Assembly (NCBI RefSeq): GCF_030209575.1
Contig: NZ_JARVRS010000001.1
Coordinates: forward strand, 1,178,001 to 1,242,000
Length of the DNA stretch: 64,000 bases
Reading direction: 5' to 3'
Source: Leifsonia sp. fls2-241-R2A-40a
GTDB taxonomy: Bacteria > Actinomycetota > Actinomycetes > Actinomycetales > Microbacteriaceae
The notes beneath the pieces were generated by a model that saw only the letters and a list, made by a program, of their open reading frames with translations, was not told where the DNA came from and did no database searches. Position 1 is the first letter of the stretch, and each line of letters starts with the position of its first letter. Shown piece after piece: positions 9,077-18,941 of this stretch. A program made the translations under genes and the position numbers.

Positions 9077-10042
9077 TCAGTGCCAGCGGTGATCCTGCAG
9101 GGTCACCCGCGGCCCTCGCCGCTCGAACCGGAAGCCGCTCGCGAAGATGAGTCGCACCACGCGCTGCCGGTGCCCGGCATAGGGCTCGAGCAGTTCGAGC
9201 ATCCCATCGTCGTCGACGCGTCGCCCGATGAGCGCCTCGCCGACCTGATGCGCCAAGTGGTAGTCCCCGACGCTGACCAGGTCCGGGTGTCCGTGGGAGC
9301 GCTGCAGCGTCTCCGCGGCCGTCCACAGCCCCACTCCCGGGATCGTCTGCAGCGCCGTCTCCGCTGCCGTCAGGCTCTCGGCCCGCTCGACGGCCCGCTC
9401 GAGCGAGGATGCGACGGCGAGTACAGCCTGGATCGCACGCGCGCGTCGCGGGTCGACGCCGGCGCGATGCCAGTCCCACGACGGGATGCCGCGCCACTGC
9501 TGCACGGTCGGCGTCACGCGCATGCCCTCCGGCGCTGGACCGGGCGCCGGTTCCCCGTACCACCGCAGCAGGCGCGACCACGAGCGGTACGCCTCGAGGC
9601 TGGTCACGCGCTGCTCGATGATCGCCGGGAGGAGCGCCTCGAGCATCCGACCCGTCCGCGCCAGCCGTATCCCGGGATTGCGGTGTCTGCTGTCGCGCAG
9701 CAGTGGATGCCCGCTCACGTCGAGCCCGGACCAGTCGTCGCTCTTCCCGAGCAGTTCGGGGACGGCGGCGATCGACCACTCCGCACCCGGTCCCCAGGCC
9801 GCGGCCGCGATGCTCCCGTCGGCAGATCGACGATGGATGCGCAGGGTCGCCGCGCCCTCTGGCGTGCGCCAGGTGCGCCACATCCCGCGCAGATCCCAGG
9901 TCGTCGTGGGATCGTACGGGCCGCGGCCGAGCAGGCCCAGCGTGCCCGCCATGTCGAGCGGGCCGGCGGGGCGGTAGACGGTCTCGGCGTCCGGTGCTGC
10001 GCCCGACCCGGAGGCACGGGGAGCGGGGAGCACGGCGGTCAT
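9077..10042 (-). CDS. DNA-3-methyladenine glycosylase, AlkA-type (HhH-GPD)
   Basis: Base-excision repair glycosylase of 321 aa removing alkylated purines. A helix-hairpin-helix (TIPGVGLWTAAETL) is followed about 20 residues later by the catalytic Asp260 (DLVSVGDYHL), the hallmark of the HhH-GPD superfamily. No Cys cluster follows, so it is AlkA-like rather than EndoIII/MutY-like. The first about 110 residues form the AlkA-like N-terminal domain. No Ada-type regulator is nearby. The start is leaderless-type: TAGTCT on the minus strand (10049-10054), 6 nt before the ATG. It is divergent from the next flavin oxidase, with both promoters within 85 bp. Confidence 0.85.
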   Translation of the reverse strand: MTAVLPAPRASGSGAAPDAETVYRPAGPLDMAGTLGLLGRGPYDPTTTWDLRGMWRTWRTPEGAATLRIHRRSADGSIAAAAWGPGAEWSIAAVPELLGKSDDWSGLDVSGHPLLRDSRHRNPGIRLARTGRMLEALLPAIIEQRVTSLEAYRSWSRLLRWYGEPAPGPAPEGMRVTPTVQQWRGIPSWDWHRAGVDPRRARAIQAVLAVASSLERAVERAESLTAAETALQTIPGVGLWTAAETLQRSHGHPDLVSVGDYHLAHQVGEALIGRRVDDDGMLELLEPYAGHRQRVVRLIFASGFRFERRGPRVTLQDHRWH

Positions 10043-10048
10043 GCAGGA

Positions 10049-10120
10049 AGACTACGTCACGCGACTGACGGTCCACCTGCCCCGCAGGTCTTCCCGCACG
10101 TCGGAGGTATCCCCTACATT
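10049..10120. promoter_or_regulatory. Divergent leaderless-type promoters (glycosylase / flavin oxidase)
   Basis: A TAGTCT hexamer on the minus strand (10049-10054) stands 6 nt from the glycosylase ATG. A TACATT hexamer on the plus strand (10115-10120) stands 7 nt from the oxidase ATG. No clear -35 elements are seen. Confidence 0.5.
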
Positions 10121-10127
10121 GCCTGCC

Positions 10128-11498
10128 ATGGGAATCGAACTCGAATCGGCCGATGTCGCGCGCCTGCGCGAGGCACTGACCGGCACCGTCTACGTCCGCG
10201 GCGATGAGGGGCTCGCAGCGGAGGTCGCCTGCTTCAATCCGGCGATCAGCCACGACCCCGACATCGTCGTCGCCGTCGCCAGTGAGGGCGACGTCACCGA
10301 AGCCGTCCGCTTCGCCCGCGACCTCGGGCTCCCGGTCCGGGTCCAATCCACCGGTCACGGCGCGGAAGCGCCGATCATCGGCGGCATGATCGTGTCCACT
10401 CGTGGACTCGACCAGCTGTCCATCGACGCGGAGAACCGGCTCGCCCGCATCGGCGCGGGCGTCCGCTGGGCCCCCGTCATCGTGGCCGCGGCGGAACACG
10501 GGCTCGCACCGATCACGGGATCATCGACCAGCGTCGGCGCGGTCGGATACAGCCTCGGCGGCGGTATCGGCCCCCTCGCGCGGCGATACGGCTTCACTGC
10601 CGACTGGGTGCGCGGCTTCCGCGTCGTCACCGCGGACGGGAGTGTCGTCGTCGCCGACCACGACACGAATCCGGAACTGTTCTGGGCGCTCCGCGGAGGC
10701 AAGGGCGGCCTCGGAGTCGTCACGGAGATGCTGCTCGAACTCGTCGCGCTGCGCTCCCTCTACGGCGGAAGCGTCTTCTTCGAGGGCGACGCGATCGAAC
10801 CGGCGCTGAGGGCCTGGATCGACTGGTCGGCCGACCTTCCGGACGAGGCGACGACCTCTGTCGTCCTGCTCGACGTGCCGGACATGGAGGGACCGCCGCC
10901 GCCGCTGCGCGGTCGCTCTGTGGTGAGCGTCCGCTTCGCCTATCCGGGCGACCCCGTGGAAGGCGAGCGCCTCTTCGCACCGATCCGCGCGGCCGCGCCC
11001 GTCTACCTCGACTTCGTCGCTGAGATGCCCGCGACGGCCGTCGCGAGCATCCACAACGACCCGGAGGAGGGCGGCCCCACCTGGATCCGCGGCCTGATGC
11101 TGGACTCGTTCGACCAGGACGCCGGCGACGTCATCCTCGAACTCGCCGGTCCGGGCTCCGGCTCGCCCTTCCTGGCGGCGGAGATCCGCCAGCTCGGCGG
11201 CGCCACCGCCCGCGACCCCGAGGACGGCACCTCCGTCGGCGGCCGCGACAGCGCCTACACCCTCAGTCTTCTGGCGGGAGACCCGTCGACGTTCGCCGAG
11301 GCGGCTCCCGCGCGGGCACGGGCAATCGCGGAAGCCTTGGGCGACCGGGTGTCGGCGATCACCAACGTCAACTTCGCGGGAGATCTCGCCGACCGGGCGG
11401 CATTCGAGAAGGTGTGGCCGCCCGCGGTCTTCGACCGGCTCGAAGCGGCGCGGAGCCAGTGGGACCCGGAGAAGGTGTTCGCCTTCGGGCCGGCTTGA
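10128..11498 (+). CDS. FAD-binding oxidoreductase, berberine-bridge / PCMH type
   Basis: Flavin oxidase of 456 aa. The frame is open further upstream, but I use ATG 10128 because TACATT lies 7 nt before it and the upstream part overlaps the divergent gene. The PCMH-type FAD domain covers about 1-220. His77 in QSTGHGAE is placed where related enzymes attach FAD covalently. The pyrophosphate loop SVGAVGYSLGGGIG is clear, and a BBE motif ends the protein (SQWDPEKVFAF). The second conserved Cys of bicovalent members is not evident, so attachment through His alone is more likely. Relatives oxidise sugars, alkaloids or phenolics; the substrate here is unknown. Confidence 0.88.
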   Translation: MGIELESADVARLREALTGTVYVRGDEGLAAEVACFNPAISHDPDIVVAVASEGDVTEAVRFARDLGLPVRVQSTGHGAEAPIIGGMIVSTRGLDQLSIDAENRLARIGAGVRWAPVIVAAAEHGLAPITGSSTSVGAVGYSLGGGIGPLARRYGFTADWVRGFRVVTADGSVVVADHDTNPELFWALRGGKGGLGVVTEMLLELVALRSLYGGSVFFEGDAIEPALRAWIDWSADLPDEATTSVVLLDVPDMEGPPPPLRGRSVVSVRFAYPGDPVEGERLFAPIRAAAPVYLDFVAEMPATAVASIHNDPEEGGPTWIRGLMLDSFDQDAGDVILELAGPGSGSPFLAAEIRQLGGATARDPEDGTSVGGRDSAYTLSLLAGDPSTFAEAAPARARAIAEALGDRVSAITNVNFAGDLADRAAFEKVWPPAVFDRLEAARSQWDPEKVFAFGPA

Positions 11499-11534
11499 CC
11501 CCGCTCGCGACCGGGATCCGCCGGGCGTCCGGGC

Positions 11535-12095
11535 TCACTCGCTCCAGACGCTCGGCGCATCCACGCGTGTCGACGGGAGCGCGGCGTCCGCGCCCCACTC
11601 CAGGAGCCACTCCGGGATGGTGACGTCCGTGGGCGATGGGCCCACCGCATCCAGCAGCTCCTCGATCGTGACGACTCCGCCGCTGCGCTTGAGGAACCGG
11701 CCGCGGATGAACGCCTGCGTGTAGATCTCGCCGTCGACGGTGAAACGCTGCTCGACGTACACCGCCTTCGCGTCGAAGCCGAGGATGCGCGACTCGACGA
11801 CGAACGGCTGCCAGAGTTCGAGCGATTTCCGGAAGGAGATCGTCTCCGAAGCGACGACCGGGTACCAGCCGCGCTTCTTGAAGATCGCCCAGACGCCGTT
11901 CCGCTGGAGCAGGTCGAAGCGTCCAATGTCGGCGATGGAGAGGTACACGCCGTTGTTCATGTGCTTCAGGATGTCGAGGTCGGTGGGCAGGACGCGGAAC
12001 TTCGTCCGCGCGACGTCCCAGTGACCGAGCCGGGCTCCGAATCGAGAGATGATCGCGTGAAGCATCGTCCGGAAGATCATGTGCACGCGGCTCAT
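11535..12095 (-). CDS. Acyl-CoA thioesterase, 4HBT/hotdog family
   Basis: Predicted hotdog-fold thioesterase of 186 aa in the 4-hydroxybenzoyl-CoA thioesterase-like group. The family segment VLPTDLDILKHMNNGVYLS (about 36-54) contains the conserved Asp and Asn pair, followed by the long central helix and strands. An N-terminal helix of about 25 residues precedes the fold. It is transcribed in the same direction as menD and starts 130 bp after menD's stop, so it might supply the 1,4-dihydroxynaphthoyl-CoA hydrolysis step of menaquinone synthesis. That is inference from position only; general acyl-CoA hydrolysis is equally possible. Confidence 0.75.
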   Translation of the reverse strand: MSRVHMIFRTMLHAIISRFGARLGHWDVARTKFRVLPTDLDILKHMNNGVYLSIADIGRFDLLQRNGVWAIFKKRGWYPVVASETISFRKSLELWQPFVVESRILGFDAKAVYVEQRFTVDGEIYTQAFIRGRFLKRSGGVVTIEELLDAVGPSPTDVTIPEWLLEWGADAALPSTRVDAPSVWSE

Positions 12096-12125
12096 GTTAG
12101 TGATCCCCCACCGGACCGGCGCATT

Positions 12126-12180
12126 CGTTGTGCGGTTGCTCCAAACTGGCAGACGACCGAGTGGATGCGCGTTGTGCGGT
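12126..12180. repeat. Direct repeat in the menD-thioesterase gap
   Basis: The 11-mer CGTTGTGCGGT occurs at 12126-12136 and again at 12170-12180, a period of 44 bp. The gap holds no gene and no clear terminator. Function unknown; possibly coincidental or a regulator site upstream of the thioesterase gene. Confidence 0.4.
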
Positions 12181-12225
12181 CGCCATCACCGCCGCAACCG
12201 GTGCGACGTCCGTCTCCTGACGCCG

Positions 12226-14016
12226 TCAGCGGGTGAGAGGGATCTCCAGGATGCTGACGCCCGCCGGCGGAGCGGACAGGGCCTGGTCGAGCTCACCCTT
12301 GGTGCGCGCGACGCGGTGGGGCCAGCCGTAGGCGCTCGCGAGCGCGGCGAAATCCACGGACTGGGGTGTGTAGAGGACGCGATCGAAGGCCTGCGCGGGA
12401 GCCGTTCCTGCGACCTCGAGGCCGTCGAAGATCGTCCCGCCGCCGTCGTTTCCGACGATCACCTGAAGGTGGGGAACGGCCTCTCCTGCCCCGACGAGCA
12501 GGGAGCCGACGTCGTGCAGGAGGGCGAGGTCTCCGAGGAGCACACGGGTGACGCCGCTCGGAGTCTCAGCCGCCCGCGCAGCAGCCTGGCTGGCGAGCGC
12601 GATCCCGGTCGCCGTGGCGATCGTCCCGTCGATCCCCGCGAGTCCGCGATTGGCGTGCACGGTGATCTTCTTGCCGGGCACGATGCGGTCGACATCCCGG
12701 ATCAACCGGGATGCGCCGAGCACCAGCCGATCGTGCGGCCAGGTGTACCGCCACACGGCTTCCGCCAGCAGGGCGCGGGTGATGGGCGCGCGGATCGCCG
12801 CCAGCTCGGCCGACGCGAAGGCCAGGGCATCGGCCGGCTCGAAGGAACGGGCCTTCTCGACATCGGGCGCGACGGCTGCCGGATCGGCCTCCCGCTCGGC
12901 TTGCTCGGCGAGACGCCTGCTCGCGAACACCCACCGCCCGACCCAGCCCCGGACCTCGGGTGACCGGACATCGATGTCGGACCCGGCACGGACACCTCCG
13001 ACGATCCGGGCGCGGTGGCCCGGGTTGTACGCCTGGCCCCCCGTGGGCGCGACGACGATCAACTCGATGCCCTCGCGGGTCAATAGGAGAGGCACTTCGC
13101 GGCTCAGCGTCGGATGACCGAACACGACGGCACGTTCGACCGCTCCGCCGAACACCTCGTCGCGCAGCAAGTCACGGTAGGAGACGACCAGGTTGGGCCC
13201 GAAGTGCGAACCGCTCGACACTTCGGCGATCAGCGGGAAGCCGCCCTCCCGGGCGAATTCTTCTGCGCGGGGGCCGGCGTCGGCTCCCGCCACCACGACG
13301 GTTCGCCGCCCGCCGTCGATGTCGACGACCGTACGGCCGAGCGCCTCGGGCCCGGCGACGGACGGCAGGACGCCGGTCGGCTGCTCGGGCAGCTCGGGGA
13401 CGGCCACCGACAGCGGCTCGCGGAAGGCGACGTTCAGGTGCACCGGACCCGGATCCGCGCTGTCCGCTCCGACGGCGGCGCGGACGGCCGCCTCCGCGAG
13501 CGCCACTGCGCGCTCGCCTTCTGACGGGGCGCCGGTCGGAGCATCCACGTCGTCCGACCAGCGGACCGCGGACGCGTACAGGCCGTCCTGCTGCGTGGTC
13601 TGGTTGGAGCGGATGCCCCGCAGTTCCTCCGGGCGGTCGCCGGTGACGACGATGAGCGGGATGCCGGCCTCGTGCGCTTCGAGGACTGCCGGGTGCAGGT
13701 TCGCTGTCGCGGTCCCGCTGGTGGTGATGACGACGGCAGGCGCCTTCGTCTCGCGAGCGAGACCGAGCGCGAGGAACCCGCCCGAGCGCTCATCGATCCT
13801 GACGTGGAGGCGGGCCGAGCCCGACCGCTCCAGTTCCGCGGCCGCGAGCGCGAGGGCCTGCGATCGCGATCCGGGGCTCACGACGAGGTCGCGGACGCCG
13901 TTTCGCACGAAAGCGCTCAGCAGTGCGACCGAGAAGTCGGTCGCAGGATTACCGGTGGCCGCGGTCGCGGCAGCCGCCATGGTCGTGACGTCGCCCGGAT
14001 GCGGGCCGTCACCCAT
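12226..14016 (-). CDS. menD: SEPHCHC synthase (2-succinyl-5-enolpyruvyl-6-hydroxy-3-cyclohexadiene-1-carboxylate synthase)
   Basis: ThDP-dependent enzyme adding succinic semialdehyde to isochorismate, the first committed menaquinone step. The 596-aa protein shows the MenD signatures [13 protein letters not shown] and [15 protein letters not shown] (activating Glu) near the N-terminus, [14 protein letters not shown], and [12 protein letters not shown] in the C-terminal cofactor domain. Its start overlaps the end of the PLDc_N gene by 8 nt; a Met 12 codons in (MAAAATA) is an equally plausible start because homologues begin near there. It is the upstream part of the scattered men cluster in this window. 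No menF/isochorismate synthase is present here. Confidence 0.94.
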   Translation of the reverse strand: MGDGPHPGDVTTMAAAATAATGNPATDFSVALLSAFVRNGVRDLVVSPGSRSQALALAAAELERSGSARLHVRIDERSGGFLALGLARETKAPAVVITTSGTATANLHPAVLEAHEAGIPLIVVTGDRPEELRGIRSNQTTQQDGLYASAVRWSDDVDAPTGAPSEGERAVALAEAAVRAAVGADSADPGPVHLNVAFREPLSVAVPELPEQPTGVLPSVAGPEALGRTVVDIDGGRRTVVVAGADAGPRAEEFAREGGFPLIAEVSSGSHFGPNLVVSYRDLLRDEVFGGAVERAVVFGHPTLSREVPLLLTREGIELIVVAPTGGQAYNPGHRARIVGGVRAGSDIDVRSPEVRGWVGRWVFASRRLAEQAEREADPAAVAPDVEKARSFEPADALAFASAELAAIRAPITRALLAEAVWRYTWPHDRLVLGASRLIRDVDRIVPGKKITVHANRGLAGIDGTIATATGIALASQAAARAAETPSGVTRVLLGDLALLHDVGSLLVGAGEAVPHLQVIVGNDGGGTIFDGLEVAGTAPAQAFDRVLYTPQSVDFAALASAYGWPHRVARTKGELDQALSAPPAGVSILEIPLTR

Positions 14017-14365
14017 CCCGGCGGCCGGTCTGATCGTTGTTGTCGGGACCGTTCTCGTCCAGCTCGGCGAGCTCTTTCTCGAGCTGCCGGATGCGCTCCT
14101 CCTGGTCGTGGTCCATCCGGAGCTTTCCGAGGAACTCGGGGTCGTCGTCCGGCGCGGACACGCGACGTGCGAGAGCCTTCCGCCGGCCGCGGCCTATCAG
14201 GAACCACAGGATGCCGCCGATGACGGGGAACAGGATGATGACGAGCAGCCACACGGGCTTGGGAAGGCCGCGCACTCGAGAGCGATCGAACAAGGCGCAG
14301 TCTGCCACCGAATAGATGTAGAACACCACGGCTGCAACGCCGAGGGCTATCCAGAGGCGAACCAT
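14009..14365 (-). CDS. Small PLDc_N-domain membrane protein
   Basis: 118-aa protein with two transmembrane helices (about 3-22 and 37-60) separated by a short loop with VRGLPKPVW, the arrangement of the phospholipase D-nuclease N-terminal domain family. A charged, helical tail with likely coiled coil follows ([18 protein letters not shown]). The domain is only an anchor and has no catalytic HKD motif. It is the first gene of a unit with menD, overlapping it by 8 nt. A leaderless promoter is likely: TACGAT on the minus strand (14372-14377), 6 nt before the ATG. Function unknown. Confidence 0.75.
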   Translation of the reverse strand: MVRLWIALGVAAVVFYIYSVADCALFDRSRVRGLPKPVWLLVIILFPVIGGILWFLIGRGRRKALARRVSAPDDDPEFLGKLRMDHDQEERIRQLEKELAELDENGPDNNDQTGRRDG

Positions 14366-14371
14366 GGGTCA

Positions 14372-14401
14372 ATCGTAACTCTCAGAGACGGTCTCTAAGC
14401 T
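14372..14401. promoter_or_regulatory. Back-to-back leaderless promoters (PLDc_N-menD / DUF4229)
   Basis: Minus-strand TACGAT (14372-14377) and plus-strand TAAGCT (14396-14401) are only 18 bp apart, each 6 nt from its start codon. Two polymerases could not occupy both at once. An inverted repeat, GAGACGGTCTC, lies between them (about 14385-14395). Confidence 0.55.
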
Positions 14402-14407
14402 GGGAGG

Positions 14408-14731
14408 GTGAAGCGGATTCCCTCTTGGATCACCTACACCGTGCTGCGCCTCCTGGTGTTCGCGGTGCCGCTCGCGATCCTGCTGCTGGTGGGCGTGGTC
14501 TGGTGGCTGGCTGTCATCGCTGCCGCGCTGATCGGCCTGTGCCTCTCGTACATCTTCTTGAGCCGTCCGCGAAACGCGGTCTCGTCGGAGCTTTATGCGG
14601 TTCGCCACCGCGAGAAGCCCTTGCGTTCGGAGGATGACGACGTGGAGGATGCCGCGGTCGACGCGCGCGACGAGCGCTCCGGGCCCGAGACGTCTCGTCG
14701 CTCCGAGTCGGGCGAGGGTTCAGCGGCCTGA
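14408..14731 (+). CDS. DUF4229 small membrane protein
   Basis: 107-aa protein starting with GTG. Two adjacent hydrophobic helices (about 10-28 and 31-47) are followed by LSRPRNAVSSELYAVR and a hydrophilic, acidic tail. This is the pattern of DUF4229, a small actinobacterial membrane family commonly found beside menaquinone genes. TAAGCT lies 6 nt upstream; the intervening GGGAGG is too close to the GTG to act as a normal ribosome site, supporting a leaderless start. It converges on menA with a 7-bp gap containing the arms CTGACC/GGTCAG. Role unknown; association with quinone synthesis is inferred from location. Confidence 0.72.
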   Translation: MKRIPSWITYTVLRLLVFAVPLAILLLVGVVWWLAVIAAALIGLCLSYIFLSRPRNAVSSELYAVRHREKPLRSEDDDVEDAAVDARDERSGPETSRRSESGEGSAA

Positions 14732-14738
14732 CCGAAGG

Positions 14739-15722
14739 TCAGAACGCGTAGGCGGCGCCGAGCGCGATTCCGACGAGCAGACCGGTGATGCTGGTCAGCT
14801 GCAGCGCCGTCACCAGTTCGCGCGGAGTGCGCCCGAAGAGCGTGATCACGCAGGCGGGCAGTGCGGCGAGCAGCGCGAACATCCCGAACCAGGCGAACGG
14901 GTAGAACACCGCGAGCACCGCGAGGATGAGGAACGGCACGAGCAGCAGCACGCAGAACACGATGCGGGATGCGACGTTGCCGAGCAGAACCGCGAGCGTC
15001 CGCTTGCGCGCCTGCTTGTCGGGCACGATGTCGCGGATGTTGTTGACCATGAGCACGGCGCAGGCGATGAGGCCGGCGATCACCCCGCCGTACCACGACT
15101 CCTGGTTGACGGTTCCGGCGAGCATGAACGTGGTGCCGGCGGTCGCGACGAGGCCGAAGAACACGAAGACGAACACCTCGCCCAGCCCGTAGTACCCGTA
15201 GGGACGCTTGCCGCCGGTGTAGAACCACGCCGCAGCGATGGCCGCCGCCCCGATCAGCAGCACCCACCAGTGCTGAGTCAGGATCACCAGGATCACGCCC
15301 GCGATCGCCGCCAGGGCGAAAAACGTCAGCGCGACCGTGAGTACCTTGCGCGGCGCCGCCTTGCCCGAGCCCGTGAGGCGGCCCGGTCCGACACGGAACT
15401 CATCCGTCCCCCGGACGCCGTCGGAGTAGTCGTTGGCATAGTTGACGCCGATCTGCAGGAGCACGGCGACCGCCAGACACAGCAGCGACCGGACGGGATG
15501 CCAGACTCCAGGCCCCTCCGCGATCTTCGCCGCCCCGACACCGATGAGCACCGGCGCGATCGCCAGAGGCAGCGTCCGGAGTCGCGCACCCGCGATCCAG
15601 TCGGCCGTGGTCGCCGGCTTGACGTTGGCGGCGGCCGCTCCCGGGCGTCCGCTGCGCCCGCCGCGCGGTCCGCGGGCGGTGGGCGGCGCCATCCGCTGCA
15701 TGCGTGGCTTGTTCTGACTCAT
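14739..15722 (-). CDS. menA: 1,4-dihydroxy-2-naphthoate polyprenyltransferase
   Basis: Integral membrane UbiA-family prenyltransferase that attaches the polyprenyl tail to DHNA, making demethylmenaquinone. The 327-aa protein has about eight to nine transmembrane helices. Both Asp-rich prenyl-diphosphate/Mg sites are visible: NYANDYSDGVRGTD and NNIRDIVPDKQARKRT. I choose the ATG at 15722 (MSQNKPRM) because TACGAT (minus strand, 15733-15738) lies 10 nt before it; the open frame continues upstream into menE but without support. The first about 45 residues are a basic, Pro/Gly-rich extension ahead of the enzyme domain. Confidence 0.93.
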   Translation of the reverse strand: MSQNKPRMQRMAPPTARGPRGGRSGRPGAAAANVKPATTADWIAGARLRTLPLAIAPVLIGVGAAKIAEGPGVWHPVRSLLCLAVAVLLQIGVNYANDYSDGVRGTDEFRVGPGRLTGSGKAAPRKVLTVALTFFALAAIAGVILVILTQHWWVLLIGAAAIAAAWFYTGGKRPYGYYGLGEVFVFVFFGLVATAGTTFMLAGTVNQESWYGGVIAGLIACAVLMVNNIRDIVPDKQARKRTLAVLLGNVASRIVFCVLLLVPFLILAVLAVFYPFAWFGMFALLAALPACVITLFGRTPRELVTALQLTSITGLLVGIALGAAYAF

Positions 15723-15748
15723 CACAGAGCGAATCGTAACAACATCCG

Positions 15749-16963
15749 CTATGCCCCTCGTTCCGCGGCGAGCGCCGAAATGACGACCCGGTCCGGTTTT
15801 CCGCTCGCCAGCCGTGGCATCCGGTCCACCTCGACGATGCGGGCGGGCGCGGCAGCTCGCCCCAGGCGCTCCGCGAGCGCCCTCCGAACGGCCTCGAGCT
15901 CCGTTCCCTTGCTCCCCTCCGAGACCACCACCGGCACCTGTCCCCACTCGGCGTCTGGCACCGCCACCACGACCGCCTCCCCGAGCCCCGGGAGTTCTCG
16001 GACGACCCGCTCGACGGCGTCCAGCAGCACCTTCTCCCCGCCCGAGATGATCACGTTGTCCGCACGGCCCGCGACGGATACGCGGCCCTCGTCGTCCACG
16101 CTTCCGAGGTCACCCGTGCGATACCAGCGAACGCCGTCGTGCTCAGCGAACGCGGACGCCGACCGCTCGGGATCGCCGACGTACCCTTCTGCAAGAACCG
16201 GCCCGGAGATCTCGAGCTGTCCACCGATCTCCCGCACCACGGTGGTCCCGATCGGAAGCCCGTCGTAGACGCACCCTCCAGCGGTCTCGCTGGAGCCGTA
16301 CGTACTCACGATCCGCGCCCCCACCCGTTCCGCCCGCTCCCGGAGTCCGGGATTGAGAGCCTGGCCGCCGACGAGGATCCCGTCGAAACTCCGAAGGGCG
16401 CCGGCCACCCGTCGCGAGCCGCCTTCGATCGCCTCCACGAGCCTCCCCAGCTGCACGGGAACGAGAGACGTGTACCGCAGGTCATGGCTCAACTCCCCGG
16501 CAGCATCCGCGAACCGCTCCGGGTCGAAGTGGCCCGCACCGTAGAGGATCGGCTCCGTCTCGGCCGCGAGTGACCGCACCAGCACCTGAGCTCCGGCGAC
16601 GTAGTGAACGGGAAGTGCGAGCAGCCACTGCCCCTGTCCGCCGAGCGCCCCGGCCGAGGCGGCCGCGCTCGCCAGCAGCGCATCCGCGGAGAGCGCCACC
16701 CTCTTCGGCACCCCTGTGGATCCCGACGTCTCGATGATGAGCGCCACATTCTGCGCGACGCGCTCGTCGTCCGCCGGCCACGACAGGCCGCCGACCCGCT
16801 GGCCCGGTGCGCTCGCGCTCGCACTCCGCGGCACCACGGCGCTCCGCATCTCGCTCGCGCTCCGCGGCACCACGGCGTCTCCCCCACCGCCGAGCGACTC
16901 ACGGAGAGCGGCGAAGACGTCCTCCGGCTGCGAGGCGTCGATCACCCGAACGGCTCGACTCAT
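15749..16963 (-). CDS. menE: o-Succinylbenzoate-CoA ligase
   Basis: Adenylate-forming enzyme that activates o-succinylbenzoate with CoA. The 404-aa protein is shorter than the 450-500 aa typical of MenE, as is usual in Actinobacteria. The AMP-binding P-loop ETSGSTGVPKRVALS, the STYGSSETAGGC motif, the YRTGDLGSVDDEGRV hinge and the C-terminal lysine region (PRLASGKPDRV) are all present, so it should be active. The N-terminal linker carries a 12-residue in-frame repeat (AVVPRSAS twice), see the repeat entry. It starts 11 nt after menB ends and is probably cotranscribed with it. Confidence 0.92.
   Translation of the reverse strand: MSRAVRVIDASQPEDVFAALRESLGGGGDAVVPRSASEMRSAVVPRSASASAPGQRVGGLSWPADDERVAQNVALIIETSGSTGVPKRVALSADALLASAAASAGALGGQGQWLLALPVHYVAGAQVLVRSLAAETEPILYGAGHFDPERFADAAGELSHDLRYTSLVPVQLGRLVEAIEGGSRRVAGALRSFDGILVGGQALNPGLRERAERVGARIVSTYGSSETAGGCVYDGLPIGTTVVREIGGQLEISGPVLAEGYVGDPERSASAFAEHDGVRWYRTGDLGSVDDEGRVSVAGRADNVIISGGEKVLLDAVERVVRELPGLGEAVVVAVPDAEWGQVPVVVSEGSKGTELEAVRRALAERLGRAAAPARIVEVDRMPRLASGKPDRVVISALAAERGA
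16824..16877. repeat. menE: 36-bp in-frame repeat inside menE
   Basis: The 18-mer CTCCGCGGCACCACGGCG occurs at 16824-16841 and 16860-16877, a period of 36 bp. It duplicates AVVPRSAS in the N-terminal linker of MenE just before the AMP-binding domain. The frame is preserved. Confidence 0.85.
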
Positions 16964-16974
16964 GACCCGCCGCC

Positions 16975-17886
<912 letters not shown>

Positions 17887-17942
17887 GGATCCAGCCTACG
17901 GTTCGCGCTTCCGCCGCGACCCGGCCGTGCAAAACTTGTGGA

Positions 17943-18935
17943 ATGGTGCCGGAACTCGCCGACCTGTTGGCAACTTCGCGTGTGGTCTCCCTGCCGATGA
18001 CCGCGCGCTTCCGCGGGATCACGGTGCGTGAGGCGGTGCTGTTCGAGGGGCCACAGGGCTGGACGGAGTTCTCCCCCTTCGTCGAGTACGACGATGAGGA
18101 GGCGTCCGCGTGGCTTCGCGCGGCCGTCGACTTCGGCTGGCGACCGACTCCCGAGCCGCTGCGGCAGCGCATTCCGGTCAATGCGACCGTTCCCGCGGTG
18201 CCGGCCGCCGATGTCGCGCGGATACTCGCCCGCTATCCCGACGTTCGGACCGCCAAGGTGAAGGTGGCAGAGCCCGGCCAGACGCTCTCCGACGACGTTG
18301 CTCGTGTCCGTGCTGTGCGTGAAGCACTCGGTCCCGAAGGACGCATCCGCATCGACGCGAACGCGCTGTGGAATCTGGACGAGGCCGAGCACGCCATCCA
18401 TGCCCTCGCCCCGTTCGATCTGGAGTACGTCGAACAGCCGTGCGCGACCATCGACGAGCTGGCCGAGCTCCGCCGTCGGGTCAAGTACATGGACATCCCG
18501 ATCGCCGCGGACGAGAGCGTCCGCAAGGCGGCCGATCCGCTCGAAGTCGCGCGTGCCGGGGCGGCCGACCTGCTGATCGTCAAAGCGCAGCCGCTCGGCG
18601 GCATCCACTCCGCACTGCGCATCGTCGCCGCTGCCGGCCTGCCGGCGGTGGTGTCGAGCGCCATCGACACTTCGGTGGGCATCGCGATGGGCGCCTACCT
18701 GGCCGCAGCGCTGCCCGACGTGGACTTCGACTGCGGACTCGGCACGGTGGCGATGTTCGTCGATGACGTCGCGGATGAGCCACTGGTCCCGGTCGACGGC
18801 AGCATCCCCGTCGTCCGTCCGACCGTGTCGTCGAGCCGATTGGATGCGCTGAGCGCTGACCAGGGCCGCACCGAGTGGTGGCGGGACCGCATCAGGCGAT
18901 GCCACCGCATCCTGGAGCACTCCGCCGCGCTCTGA
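17943..18935 (+). CDS. menC: o-Succinylbenzoate synthase
   Basis: Enolase-superfamily dehydratase converting SHCHC to o-succinylbenzoate. The 330-aa protein shows the acid/base lysines Lys105 and Lys107 (AKVKVAE), the metal ligands Asp138 (RIDAN), Glu164 (EYVEQP) and Asp190 (IAADES), and the opposing Lys214 (LIVKAQPLGG). The length and the short N-terminal capping domain match the actinobacterial MenC type. It is divergent from menB with a 56-bp gap; AAAACT six nt upstream of the ATG may be a weak -10. It ends 6 bp from the convergent HAD gene. Confidence 0.93.
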   Translation: MVPELADLLATSRVVSLPMTARFRGITVREAVLFEGPQGWTEFSPFVEYDDEEASAWLRAAVDFGWRPTPEPLRQRIPVNATVPAVPAADVARILARYPDVRTAKVKVAEPGQTLSDDVARVRAVREALGPEGRIRIDANALWNLDEAEHAIHALAPFDLEYVEQPCATIDELAELRRRVKYMDIPIAADESVRKAADPLEVARAGAADLLIVKAQPLGGIHSALRIVAAAGLPAVVSSAIDTSVGIAMGAYLAAALPDVDFDCGLGTVAMFVDDVADEPLVPVDGSIPVVRPTVSSSRLDALSADQGRTEWWRDRIRRCHRILEHSAAL

Positions 18936-18941
18936 ACCGGC

